Assembly: GCA_903881665.1 (NCBI GenBank)
Contig: CAIRUC010000126.1
Coordinates: 1 to 37,809 of the forward strand
Direction: 5' to 3'
Source of the DNA: an uncultured Bacteroidota bacterium
GTDB lineage: Bacteria; Bacteroidota; Bacteroidia; AKYH767-A; OLB10
Length of the DNA: 37,809 nucleotides
In this document: piece after piece, positions 24,798-32,938 of the stretch
Layout of the letters: each line of letters begins with the position of its first letter
How positions within the stretch are numbered: position 1 is the first letter of the stretch
Made by a program: the position numbers and the translations under genes
Notes under the pieces: model-generated
Databases searched by the model: none
What the model was told of the DNA's origin: nothing
Seen by the model: the letters and a program-made list of their open reading frames with translations, nothing else

Positions 24798-25667
24798 ATG
24801 AAATCTGTGAAAACTGTATTTGTATTAGGTGCTCCTCGATCTGGTACAAGTATGATTTTGTATATGTTGATCAATGGTCAGCCTACGTTTGTTGGATCAA
24901 GGCATGAATCAAAGTTTTATACAATCGCGTTGAAAAAGCCATTTGTAGAGGAAACATTTCTAAATGACGAGTATTTCAAATCATTATTAGGGGAAGAGGT
25001 AGTCAAATTGCTTTTTGCTGAATCCCAAAATCATTTCGAGTTTTTTAATAAGGCAATGGATTATTCTAGGCAAAAAATGAGCGCTCCAAATTTTGTAGAA
25101 AAAAGTCCAATGCATACTGTTTATTATAAGAAAATTCCTAAAAGTTTTCCTAATGTAGGCTTGATTTTAATTAATCGTCACCCTGCCGCAAATATTCAGT
25201 CAATAGCATTTACTAAATGGATCAATTTATTAAGTGATAAGTTCCCTTTTGGTTTAGGCAGGAATTTATATATACGATATATTTTTGCCTCATTGATGTT
25301 TCATGAATATTGGAAAGATTCGAAAAAAATAGAAAAGGATCCAAATACTTTAATAACCATTTGCTACGAAGATGTCATCCTTGAGAAAGTAGATTTGCGA
25401 GCAAAGTTGAGTGAGGTTTTTGGTATTGAATTTAATCCATTATTTGTTTCCCGCCCATTCTCAAATGCTGTTACACATACTAACGAAGGGTATGATAAGG
25501 ACCGTGTGAATGGCTACAAAAAAATAATGCCTAAATCAATACAGTATTTTATTAATGCAGTTTTTACTCCCAGAAAAAATTTCGATTTAATTTTCAGAAT
25601 TCCCTTTGTTCTATTTTTCTTTGAGCCCGTTTACTTAATAAAGAAATATTTGATGGGGAAAAAATAA
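24798..25667 (+). CDS. Sulfotransferase family protein (PAPS-dependent)
   Basis: This 289-aa protein has the sulfotransferase P-loop for the 5'-phosphosulfate of PAPS near its start (FVLGAPRSGTSMI, residues about 8-20). The 3'-phosphate binding segment is present as LINRHPAANIQSIAFTKW. A further conserved piece is the YEDVILEKVDLRAKLSEVFG region near 200. This matches the Sulfotransfer_3-type fold. No signal peptide is present; the C-terminus is hydrophobic (IPFVLFFFEPVYLIKKYL) and may touch the membrane. The acceptor is unknown: a lipid, a polysaccharide or a protein are all possible. No PAPS-synthesis genes are nearby. It ends one base from the convergent ABC ATPase gene. Confidence 0.82.
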   Translation: MKSVKTVFVLGAPRSGTSMILYMLINGQPTFVGSRHESKFYTIALKKPFVEETFLNDEYFKSLLGEEVVKLLFAESQNHFEFFNKAMDYSRQKMSAPNFVEKSPMHTVYYKKIPKSFPNVGLILINRHPAANIQSIAFTKWINLLSDKFPFGLGRNLYIRYIFASLMFHEYWKDSKKIEKDPNTLITICYEDVILEKVDLRAKLSEVFGIEFNPLFVSRPFSNAVTHTNEGYDKDRVNGYKKIMPKSIQYFINAVFTPRKNFDLIFRIPFVLFFFEPVYLIKKYLMGKK

Positions 25668-25668
25668 T

Positions 25669-26295
25669 TTATTTCTTGTAGTTATTGATGTTAATTCTTT
25701 CTCTACAGAAATATATTTCATCTTCAATGTTGTTTGAGGCTACAATGATTGTTTTTTGCGAAGCATAATTTTCAATCATTTGCTTGTACCATACAACTCC
25801 AATTGCATCGAGGTTTGATAGTGGCTCGTCTAATAATAGTAAAGGAGCATCGCTTAAAATGGCCATTGCCAATTTAAGTCGTTGCTTCATGCCTGATGAA
25901 AATTGTTTAATTGATTTTTCTCTCGCATGTGCAAGCTGACTTATCTCAAGAAAAGCTGGGATGCTTATTCCTGATTGAAATTCTTTGAAAGGGGTGAAGT
26001 AGTAGATTAATTCTGCAATCGATAATTCTTCCGGCAAGTCAATATAGGGTGCGCCTATTGAAAGTAAATTAAAAAGTTTTTCGGAAGCTACTTCCTTTGA
26101 ATTATAGTTGTACGTAATCTTTCCTTCACTTGCTTGCTGATATCCTGAAATAATTTGAAGCAAAGTTGATTTTCCTGATCCGTTAAATCCTGTTATTGCA
26201 GTACGCGTTTTTTCTTCAAATACATAATCAATACCTCTGAATGTCCACAGATGTTGATGGCGTTTGCCAATTGTTTCAAGACTAATTCGTATCAA
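25669..26295 (-). CDS. ABC transporter ATP-binding protein (orphan)
   Basis: This 208-aa ATPase has Walker A GFNGSGKST, the signature FSSGMKQR, Walker B LLLLDEPLSNLD and a switch region IIVASN in which the usual His is Asn. It is shorter than most exporters' ATPases and resembles the compact CcmA-like group. No permease lies next to it, so its membrane partner must be encoded elsewhere. It is the last gene of the lipid A block, 12 bp behind lpxA. This position suggests, but does not show, a role linked to the envelope. Confidence 0.85.
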   Translation of the reverse strand: MIRISLETIGKRHQHLWTFRGIDYVFEEKTRTAITGFNGSGKSTLLQIISGYQQASEGKITYNYNSKEVASEKLFNLLSIGAPYIDLPEELSIAELIYYFTPFKEFQSGISIPAFLEISQLAHAREKSIKQFSSGMKQRLKLAMAILSDAPLLLLDEPLSNLDAIGVVWYKQMIENYASQKTIIVASNNIEDEIYFCRERININNYKK

Positions 26296-26307
26296 AACCG
26301 CGGGTGT

Positions 26308-27096
26308 TTACTCTTCTTCTCCAGAGGATAATCCTCGGATAATTCCTTTTTCACTCGATTGAATAAATTCGATCATCATTTTTAAATGATCTGATGATTT
26401 CATTTCGCTTTCTGCAATCGATAATGCTTTGGTAACATTGTGCCCGCGTAGATATACCAATCTGTAAAACTCTTGGATGTCATTAATAACGTCATCACTA
26501 TATCCTCGTCTTCTTAATCCCACTGCGTTAATGCCAGTATACGAAAGTGGTTCGCGTGCTGCCTTTACAAAGGGAGGCACGTTCTTTCTTACACCTGTTT
26601 GTCCTGCAATGAAACTATGCATGCCAATATGCATAAATTGTGAGACACCCACATATCCTTCTAAAATGGCCCAATCATCAATTGTAACATGCCCTGCAAG
26701 GTTTACTGAGTTGGCAAGTATTACATTGTCGCCTACAACGCAGTCGTGTGCTATATGAACATAAGCCATCAATAGACAGTTGGCTCCTACTACGGTTTTA
26801 CCTAATGCCGACGTTCCTCTATTTATTGTTACACATTCACGAATGGTTGTGTTATCTCCAATTTCTGCTGTTGTTTTTTCTCCTTTGAATTTCAAATCCT
26901 GAGGTACAGCTGATATTACTGCTCCAGGGAAAATACTACAGTTTTTGCCAATTCTAGCTCCATCATAAATAGTAACATTGGATCCGATCCAAGTTCCTTC
27001 TCCGATTTCAACATCTCCCTGAATTGTTGTGAAGGGGTCAATCTGAACATTCGCTCCGATTTTCGCATCGGTATGTACTGAGATGAATGTGCTCAT
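26308..27096 (-). CDS. lpxA: UDP-N-acetylglucosamine acyltransferase (lipid A, first step)
   Basis: This 262-aa enzyme transfers a 3-hydroxyacyl chain from acyl carrier protein to O3 of UDP-GlcNAc. Hexapeptide repeats of the left-handed beta-helix run through the first 190 residues (IGEGTWIGSNVTIYDGARIG and others). The catalytic His lies in the HIAHDC motif (H117, with H114 as the first His). The C-terminal helical part carries GINAVGLRRRGYS. Length and start match the family. It lies 3 bp behind lpxC/fabZ and 12 bp before the ABC gene, so translation is probably coupled. Confidence 0.96.
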   Translation of the reverse strand: MSTFISVHTDAKIGANVQIDPFTTIQGDVEIGEGTWIGSNVTIYDGARIGKNCSIFPGAVISAVPQDLKFKGEKTTAEIGDNTTIRECVTINRGTSALGKTVVGANCLLMAYVHIAHDCVVGDNVILANSVNLAGHVTIDDWAILEGYVGVSQFMHIGMHSFIAGQTGVRKNVPPFVKAAREPLSYTGINAVGLRRRGYSDDVINDIQEFYRLVYLRGHNVTKALSIAESEMKSSDHLKMMIEFIQSSEKGIIRGLSSGEEE

Positions 27097-27099
27097 GTT

Positions 27100-28488
27100 C
27101 TAGCTTTTCTTTACTATTTGAGCCATCATTTCGGCTTCAATTACTACTTTATCACCTACAACTCCTACTCCTTTCATATGGCAGATGCCTCTTCTGATTG
27201 GCGATACTAAGGAAAGATGGAATACGATCGTGTCTCCCGGCATTACTTTTTGCTTAAAGCGTGCCTCGTTAATTTTCATAAAGTATGTCCAGTAATTTTC
27301 AGGGTCTGGCACCGTACTTAATACCAAAATGCCACCGGTTTGCGCCATCGACTCAATCATTAAAACTCCCGGCATAACAGGGTTCTCTGGAAAATGTCCT
27401 TGAAAGAACCACTCATTCATGGTAACATTTTTAACGCCCACTACATGAGTATCTGATAATTCTATAATTTTATCTATCAGTAAAAAAGGATAGCGGTGAG
27501 GTAACATACTCGCTATTTTGTTTACGTCGTATAAGGAAGGAGCATTTAAATCAACCTTCCTTATTTGATTACGGTCACGCTTAATTAGCGATTTAATTTT
27601 TCTTGCTAATTCAATATTTGCGGCATGGCCCGGACGAGCAGCTAAAACGTGTCCTCGAATTGGTTGCCCAATTAATGCTAAATCGCCAACAATATCAAGT
27701 AGTTTATGACGCGCTGGTTCATTCTGAAAGTGAGGCTGAATATTGTTTAAAAATCCTCTTTCTTTAACTTCAACATTTGGTTTGTTGAAAAGCTTCGAAA
27801 GTTCGTCAAGTTTTTCCTGGCTAACTTCTTTGTCAACAACAACTATGGCGTTATTTAAATCTCCGCCCTTAATCAGATTGTGTTTTAACAGCATTTCTAA
27901 CTCGTGAAGGAAAACGAATGTCCTGCATTGTGAAATTTCACTTTGGAATTCTTCCAAATTATGAAGCTGTGCATGTTGAGTTCCCAAAACCGGACTGTTA
28001 TAGTCTACCATAACGGTGATGCGGTATTCCGGACTTTCAACTGCCAACATTTCTACATTTCTTGCGGGCTCTTCGTATGTAATATTCTCATGTAATTCGT
28101 AGATATCACGATTTGCATTTTGTTCAATTCGTCCAGCTTGTAAAAGTGCCTCTACAAATGGTCGTGAACTTCCGTCCATGATAGGAATCTCTGGGCCATC
28201 AACTTCAATTAACACATTGTCGATTTGTAGGCCTACTAACGCCGCAAGGGCATGCTCTGTAGTACTCACCTTTGCGCCATTTTGTTGAAGGGTGGTTCCC
28301 CTCGAAGTATCCACTACATTGTCTACATCTGCTTCAATGATAGGCTGCTTCGGTAAGTCAACCCGCTTGAATTTATACCAATGGTTTTCAGGCGCAGGAT
28401 GGAAAGTTAGGTTTACAGGCACTCCTGTATGTAGTCCGACACCTGAAACGGTTACCGACTTTTTAATCGTGGATTGTTTAAGCTGCAT
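27100..28488 (-). CDS. lpxC/fabZ: Bifunctional LpxC deacetylase / FabZ dehydratase
   Basis: This 462-aa fusion has an N-terminal LpxC half (about 1-305), which removes the acetyl group from UDP-3-O-acyl-GlcNAc. Its zinc ligands are the His of STTEHALAAL and the His and Asp of RHKLLDIVGD. The C-terminal FabZ half (about 318-462) dehydrates 3-hydroxyacyl-ACP. Its active-site pieces are LPHRYPFLLIDKI, GHFPENPVMPGVLMIESMAQ and RFKQKVMPGD. This fusion is a recognised trait of Bacteroidota. It joins the committed step of lipid A synthesis to competition for the same hydroxyacyl-ACP pool. It starts 7 bp after lpxD. Confidence 0.96.
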   Translation of the reverse strand: MQLKQSTIKKSVTVSGVGLHTGVPVNLTFHPAPENHWYKFKRVDLPKQPIIEADVDNVVDTSRGTTLQQNGAKVSTTEHALAALVGLQIDNVLIEVDGPEIPIMDGSSRPFVEALLQAGRIEQNANRDIYELHENITYEEPARNVEMLAVESPEYRITVMVDYNSPVLGTQHAQLHNLEEFQSEISQCRTFVFLHELEMLLKHNLIKGGDLNNAIVVVDKEVSQEKLDELSKLFNKPNVEVKERGFLNNIQPHFQNEPARHKLLDIVGDLALIGQPIRGHVLAARPGHAANIELARKIKSLIKRDRNQIRKVDLNAPSLYDVNKIASMLPHRYPFLLIDKIIELSDTHVVGVKNVTMNEWFFQGHFPENPVMPGVLMIESMAQTGGILVLSTVPDPENYWTYFMKINEARFKQKVMPGDTIVFHLSLVSPIRRGICHMKGVGVVGDKVVIEAEMMAQIVKKS

Positions 28489-28495
28489 ACTAATT

Positions 28496-29542
28496 TTAAG
28501 AAGATGCTTTATCGCGTAAAGAAGCTATTGTTTTTTCAAGATCCTGGATCTTTTTTTCCAGGGCGGGAAGTTTTTTAAATACTACATAGGTTCGCTTGTA
28601 GTCTCCTATGGTGAAGGCAGGAGAACCCTGAAGAATTTCATTTGCATTTGTAATTTTGCTGATAATTCCTGATTGACCCGCGATTTTGGTGCCATCGGCA
28701 ATGGTAATATGGCCTGTAATTCCTACCTGTCCACCTATCATACAATTTTTGCCGATTTTGGTGGATCCAGCTACTCCAGTTTGAGCCGCAATAACAGTGT
28801 TCTCTCCAATTTCCACGTTATGTGCAATCTGAATGAGGTTGTCGAGCTTAACTCCTTTGCGAATAATTGTTGAACCAAGTGTTGCACGGTCAATAGTTGA
28901 ATTTGCTCCAATGTCAACATGATCTTCAATTATCACGTTGCCGATTTGAGCTACTTTTTCATAATTATTTTCTGAATTTGGTTGAAATCCAAATCCATCA
29001 GATCCAATAACACATCCTGCATGAAGTGTTACATGATGGCCAATAATACAATCGGAATAAATTTGAGTCCCAGGAAAAATAGTGGTGTCGTTGCCCACAG
29101 TGCAATTGTCGCCAACATAAACATTGGGGTAAATCTTCGATCTATCACCAATCTTTACATTTTTGCCAATGTAACTAAATGCACCAATGTATACCTCCGT
29201 CCCATAGGTAGACGAAGCCTCGATAACAGCATGTGCATCAATTCCTACTTTGCTGCGCTGAATGGTATTATAAATTTCTAAAAGTTTTGCAAAGCTGGAG
29301 TATGCATTTTCAACGCGAACTAAGGTTGCCGAAATTTCTTTTTCAGCCACAAAGTCATTGTTAATAATGACAACAGAAGCATTGGTAGAATAGATATACG
29401 GAGTGTAGGCCGGATTGGCCAAGAAAGTTAAGGAACCTTCAATGCCTTCTTCGATTTTTGAAAGGCGACAAACTTTAGCTTCTGCGTTACCATCAACGGT
29501 ACCCTGAAGCAACTCGGCAATCTGTTTAGCGGTGAATTCCAT
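28496..29542 (-). CDS. lpxD: UDP-3-O-acylglucosamine N-acyltransferase
   Basis: This 348-aa enzyme adds the second (N-linked) hydroxyacyl chain in lipid A synthesis. An N-terminal uridine-binding domain (about 1-100; MEFTAKQIAELLQG start) leads into hexapeptide repeats. The conserved block GSDGFGFQPN follows, with HNVEIGENTVIAAQTGVAGS containing the catalytic-type His. The C-terminal helix (LPALEKKIQDLEK) is as expected. The ATG at 29542 is preferred to an upstream TTG at 29563, because MEF starts like known homologues. It is the second gene of the block, 65 bp after the HD gene. Confidence 0.95.
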   Translation of the reverse strand: MEFTAKQIAELLQGTVDGNAEAKVCRLSKIEEGIEGSLTFLANPAYTPYIYSTNASVVIINNDFVAEKEISATLVRVENAYSSFAKLLEIYNTIQRSKVGIDAHAVIEASSTYGTEVYIGAFSYIGKNVKIGDRSKIYPNVYVGDNCTVGNDTTIFPGTQIYSDCIIGHHVTLHAGCVIGSDGFGFQPNSENNYEKVAQIGNVIIEDHVDIGANSTIDRATLGSTIIRKGVKLDNLIQIAHNVEIGENTVIAAQTGVAGSTKIGKNCMIGGQVGITGHITIADGTKIAGQSGIISKITNANEILQGSPAFTIGDYKRTYVVFKKLPALEKKIQDLEKTIASLRDKASS

Positions 29543-29607
29543 GTCAGCTTGCAAAGGTAACAATAAAGCATTTTCAGAGAGTCGAAATTAGCAACATAAA
29601 GTATCTG

Positions 29608-30843
29608 TTAATCAATTAGTTCGGGTAAGCAGCAAAAGAAGTTTTTCTGTATAGGCGATGAAAGTACCGCAACTTCGAGTTGGTCACTGGCTAACGAAAG
29701 TTCGATTTGGGTTCCGTCGCGAAATAAAATTCGTATTGGTTCGCTATTAGGGTTGTAAGCGCTATTACTGATATTACCAGTGAAAGCAAAATAATGCTGG
29801 TCTTTTTCTGGCAGGTTGTATTGCGATCGAATCTTGTCGATATAGGGTGCCGTTTTTTCGATTTCAAACGGGTCTTTTTGCAATCTAATTTTATAAATTT
29901 TTCGATCTACCATGCCCTTGCAAAGTCGTGATAAAACAACATCTTCATGGTTGGTCCAAACCTTTAAACTGGCATATATGTCGTAGTCGTCGAGTTGGCT
30001 GAAAAGCGGAAGGATTTCAGGGTTCTCGGTGAAATCTTGTTCTATGAAATTATTGGTTAGGAATTGCTTAAAAGCTGGGGTGGCAAACAGGTTCGAATCG
30101 CTAACGGCAATCTCCTTGGCTCGTTTTAAAATATTTACAAGCATTTGTTCGGCCGCCAATGTTGTTTTGTGCAGATAAACTTGCCAATACATGAGCCGGC
30201 GGGCCATTATAAATTTTTCAATCGAGTAAAGTCCTTTTTCTTCAATTACTAAATGGTCCTTGTGAACATCGAGCATTTTGATAATGCGCTGAGCACCAAT
30301 TTTCCCTTCTAAGACGCCAGTATAAAAGCTGTCTCGATTTAAATAGTCTAAGCGGTCCATGTCGAGTTGACTTGAAACGAGCTCATGTAAAAACTTTTTA
30401 GGGTACTCGTTTTTGAAAATCATAATTCCCGTACTTAGTTGCCCGTTGAATTCTTTATTGAGCCCTTCCATAAAAAGTAGGGATACTTTTTCGTGAGAAA
30501 TTCCTTTCACGATGCTATGTTCTAAAGCATGAGAAAATGGACTATGTCCGATATCGTGCAGTAGAATGGCAACTAAAGCTCCTAAAGATTCATCTTCGGT
30601 GATTTCGTGCCCTTTTGATTTAATGGTCTCAATTGCTTGGCCCATAAGGTGTAACGATCCTAGCGCATGGTGAAAACGTGTGTGCAATGCCCCCGGATAA
30701 ACCATGTGTGTCAGTCCAAGTTGTCGAATCCTTCTCAGTCGCTGAAACCACGGATGCTCGATTAAATCAAAGATTAAGGGGTGAGGTATCGTAATAAATC
30801 CGTACACTGGATCATTAAAGATTTTCTTTTTATTGATTTTCAA
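29608..30843 (-). CDS. HD superfamily phosphohydrolase
   Basis: This 411-aa cytoplasmic protein has a metal-binding HD motif at LLHDIGHSPFSHALE, preceded by the His of GALHTRFHHALGSL. It resembles dNTP triphosphohydrolase-like HD proteins that Bacteroidota carry next to lipid A genes. The substrate is not known. The start is a TTG at 30843: an in-frame stop lies just upstream, no ATG is available, and the N-terminal KIFNDPVYGFITIP fits family members. It is divergent from porX, with a 119-bp shared regulatory region. Confidence 0.87.
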   Translation of the reverse strand: MKINKKKIFNDPVYGFITIPHPLIFDLIEHPWFQRLRRIRQLGLTHMVYPGALHTRFHHALGSLHLMGQAIETIKSKGHEITEDESLGALVAILLHDIGHSPFSHALEHSIVKGISHEKVSLLFMEGLNKEFNGQLSTGIMIFKNEYPKKFLHELVSSQLDMDRLDYLNRDSFYTGVLEGKIGAQRIIKMLDVHKDHLVIEEKGLYSIEKFIMARRLMYWQVYLHKTTLAAEQMLVNILKRAKEIAVSDSNLFATPAFKQFLTNNFIEQDFTENPEILPLFSQLDDYDIYASLKVWTNHEDVVLSRLCKGMVDRKIYKIRLQKDPFEIEKTAPYIDKIRSQYNLPEKDQHYFAFTGNISNSAYNPNSEPIRILFRDGTQIELSLASDQLEVAVLSSPIQKNFFCCLPELID

Positions 30844-30859
30844 CCGATCTATTTTTTAT

Positions 30860-30890
30860 ATTCACTTCGAAATTAGTGTTTGAGGTGAAT
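30860..30890. promoter_or_regulatory. Inverted repeat in the HD/porX divergent region
   Basis: A 9-bp inverted repeat with one mismatch (attcacttc, 30860-30868; gaggtgaat, 30882-30890) lies between the divergent start codons, 17 bp from the HD gene start. It could be an operator or a leader hairpin of the HD-lpx transcript. There is no T-run, so it is not a terminator. Confidence 0.35.
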
Positions 30891-30940
30891 GAATTATGAT
30901 TTTGCAAATATCGTAAACAGATTCGCATATTAAACAAGAC

Positions 30941-30948
30941 TATTTTTG
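30941..30948 (+). promoter_or_regulatory. Putative -7 promoter element of porX
   Basis: TATTTTTG matches the Bacteroidota -7 consensus TAnnTTTG exactly and lies 14 bp before the porX start codon, implying a very short leader. A proper TTG at the expected -33 position is not visible, so confidence is limited. Confidence 0.4.
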
Positions 30949-30962
30949 CGTTTACATTATCT

Positions 30963-32519
30963 ATGGAAAAAATTAAAATTCTTTGGGCCGACGACGAAAT
31001 CGATTTGTTGAAGCCACATATTCTGTTTTTGAAGGAAAAAGGGTACGACGTAACAACGGCTACAAATGGTCGTGATGCGTTGGATTTAGTTCAAAAATCA
31101 ACGTTCGACATTATCTTTCTCGATGAAAATATGCCCGGATTAAGCGGTTTAGAGACATTAATGCAAATTAAAAATCTTCGTTCGGAAATTCCCGTGGTGA
31201 TGATTACGAAGAGCGAAGCGGAAGAAATCATGGAGGAGGCTATTGGAAGTAAGATCGCCGACTTCCTGATTAAACCCGTAAATCCAAATCAAATTTTATT
31301 GTCGCTCAAGAAAAACTTAGATCACAAGCGACTTGTCAGTGAGAAAGCAAAGCAAGGTTACCAGCAGGAGTTTCGACAAATTGGAATGACGATGGGTGAT
31401 AAATTGAGTTGGAGCGAATGGGCCGACGTTTACAAGAAATTAGTTTATTGGGAGATTGAATTAGAGAATACTCAAGATCCTGGTATGTATGATATTTTAA
31501 CCATGCAAAAATCGGAAGCGAATCATTTGTTCGGAAAGTTTATTGATAATAATTATTTGCAATGGCTGAAGGATCCTGAAAAAGCACCGTTGATGTCGCA
31601 TCATTTATTGCGTCGAAAAGTGCTTCCATTAATTGATGCCTCTGAAGATCCAGTTTTTTTTATCTTGATAGATAATTTGCGTTATGATCAATGGAAGACT
31701 ATTCAGCCAGTGTTAACCGATTTGTTTAAAATTTTAGAAGAAGAAACGTATTGTAGTATTCTTCCAACAGCAACAATGTTTGCTCGGAACGCTATTTTTG
31801 CAGGAATGATGCCTTCTGAAATTGAAAAAAGATTTCCTAATAAATGGGTGAACGATGAAGATGAAGGAGGAAAGAATCTATACGAAGAAGATTTTCTTGC
31901 CGATCAATTGCAACGACTAAAGAAAACGTATAAGTTCTCTTACACTAAGGTTACTAATATTGATGCGGGTAAAGCATTGGTCGATTCAATTCCAAATTTA
32001 TATCAGAATAAATTTAACGTTATTGTATATAATTTTGTAGACATGCTTTCACATGCGCGTACCGATATGCAGGTGATTCGCGAACTTGCTGAAGATGAAA
32101 AAGCATACCGATCAATTACTAAATCTTGGCTTGAACATTCGCCACTTCTCGATGCGCTAAAACGAATTGCAGAGAAGCCTTGCAAAGTTGTTATTGCTAC
32201 TGATCATGGAACAATTAAAGTAAATGATGCTTCCAAAATTGTTGGCGATCGAAATACAAATACTAACCTTCGCTATAAAGTAGGCAAAAGTTTAAGTTAT
32301 GAGAAGAAGGATGTGATGGAAATAAAAAATCCTGCCGACGCCTTTCTTCCTAAAATGAATGTGAGTACTTCATATGTGTTTATTAAAGGAGATAAGTTCT
32401 TTGCCTATCCCAATAATTTTAATTATTACGTTAATTTTTATAAAGACACATTTCAGCATGGAGGAATATCGCCAGAAGAAATGATTATTCCAGTTATTAC
32501 ACTTCAAAGTAAGTCATGA
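30963..32519 (+). CDS. porX: PorX-type response regulator with PglZ domain (T9SS regulator)
   Basis: This 518-aa protein has an N-terminal receiver domain (about 1-120) with the acidic pair DDE (residues 10-12), phosphoacceptor D54 in IIFLDENMPG and the Lys in FLIKPVNP. A helical linker is followed by a PglZ (alkaline-phosphatase-like) domain (about 210-515) with IDNLRYDQW, LPTATMFARNAIFAG, NFVDMLSHARTD, ATDHGT and the final FQHGGISPEEMIIPV. In studied Bacteroidota this architecture is PorX, which with the kinase PorY controls T9SS genes. Its PglZ part is reported to be a phosphodiesterase. No kinase is nearby. It overlaps tsaE by 4 bp (ATGA), so they form an operon. The presence of T9SS cargo genes in the window fits. 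Confidence 0.93.
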   Translation: MEKIKILWADDEIDLLKPHILFLKEKGYDVTTATNGRDALDLVQKSTFDIIFLDENMPGLSGLETLMQIKNLRSEIPVVMITKSEAEEIMEEAIGSKIADFLIKPVNPNQILLSLKKNLDHKRLVSEKAKQGYQQEFRQIGMTMGDKLSWSEWADVYKKLVYWEIELENTQDPGMYDILTMQKSEANHLFGKFIDNNYLQWLKDPEKAPLMSHHLLRRKVLPLIDASEDPVFFILIDNLRYDQWKTIQPVLTDLFKILEEETYCSILPTATMFARNAIFAGMMPSEIEKRFPNKWVNDEDEGGKNLYEEDFLADQLQRLKKTYKFSYTKVTNIDAGKALVDSIPNLYQNKFNVIVYNFVDMLSHARTDMQVIRELAEDEKAYRSITKSWLEHSPLLDALKRIAEKPCKVVIATDHGTIKVNDASKIVGDRNTNTNLRYKVGKSLSYEKKDVMEIKNPADAFLPKMNVSTSYVFIKGDKFFAYPNNFNYYVNFYKDTFQHGGISPEEMIIPVITLQSKS

Positions 32520-32938
32520 CCCGAAGTTGGAATTCAATTACGCTAGAGATGTTGCCTCAAGTTGCAAGCGAATTGTTGCATTTTGCAGCAGCTCAAAAAA
32601 TATTTTGCCTTTATGGTGAAATGGGAGCTGGCAAGACTACTTTCGTAAAGGAATTGTGTAAAGCTTTGGGTGTTCAAGATGAAGTGCAAAGTCCTACTTT
32701 CTCAATCGTAAATGAATATAAAGCAGATAATGGAAATCCTGTATTTCATTTTGATTTTTACAGGTTGAAGAAAGTGGAGGAAGCGTTTGATATTGGTTAT
32801 GAAGACTACCTGTTTTCGGGCCATACTTGCTTTATTGAATGGCCTGAAAAGGTTGAAAGTTTGTTAAATTTTGCAAAAGCAGATATTTTTATCTCTTCAG
32901 ATAATAATACCCGTATAATTACATGTCGATATGAGTAA
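32516..32938 (+). CDS. tsaE: tRNA threonylcarbamoyladenosine biosynthesis ATPase
   Basis: This 140-aa protein is the ATPase partner in the TsaB-TsaD-TsaE system that makes t6A at position 37 of ANN-decoding tRNAs. Walker A is GEMGAGKTT. The conserved PTFSIVNEY, HFDFYRL and FIEWPEKVE blocks are all present, and length is normal. It overlaps porX by 4 bp at the start and ald by 8 bp at the end, so the three are translated as one unit. That essential housekeeping gene sits between a secretion regulator and a metabolic enzyme. Confidence 0.94.
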   Translation: MTRSWNSITLEMLPQVASELLHFAAAQKIFCLYGEMGAGKTTFVKELCKALGVQDEVQSPTFSIVNEYKADNGNPVFHFDFYRLKKVEEAFDIGYEDYLFSGHTCFIEWPEKVESLLNFAKADIFISSDNNTRIITCRYE

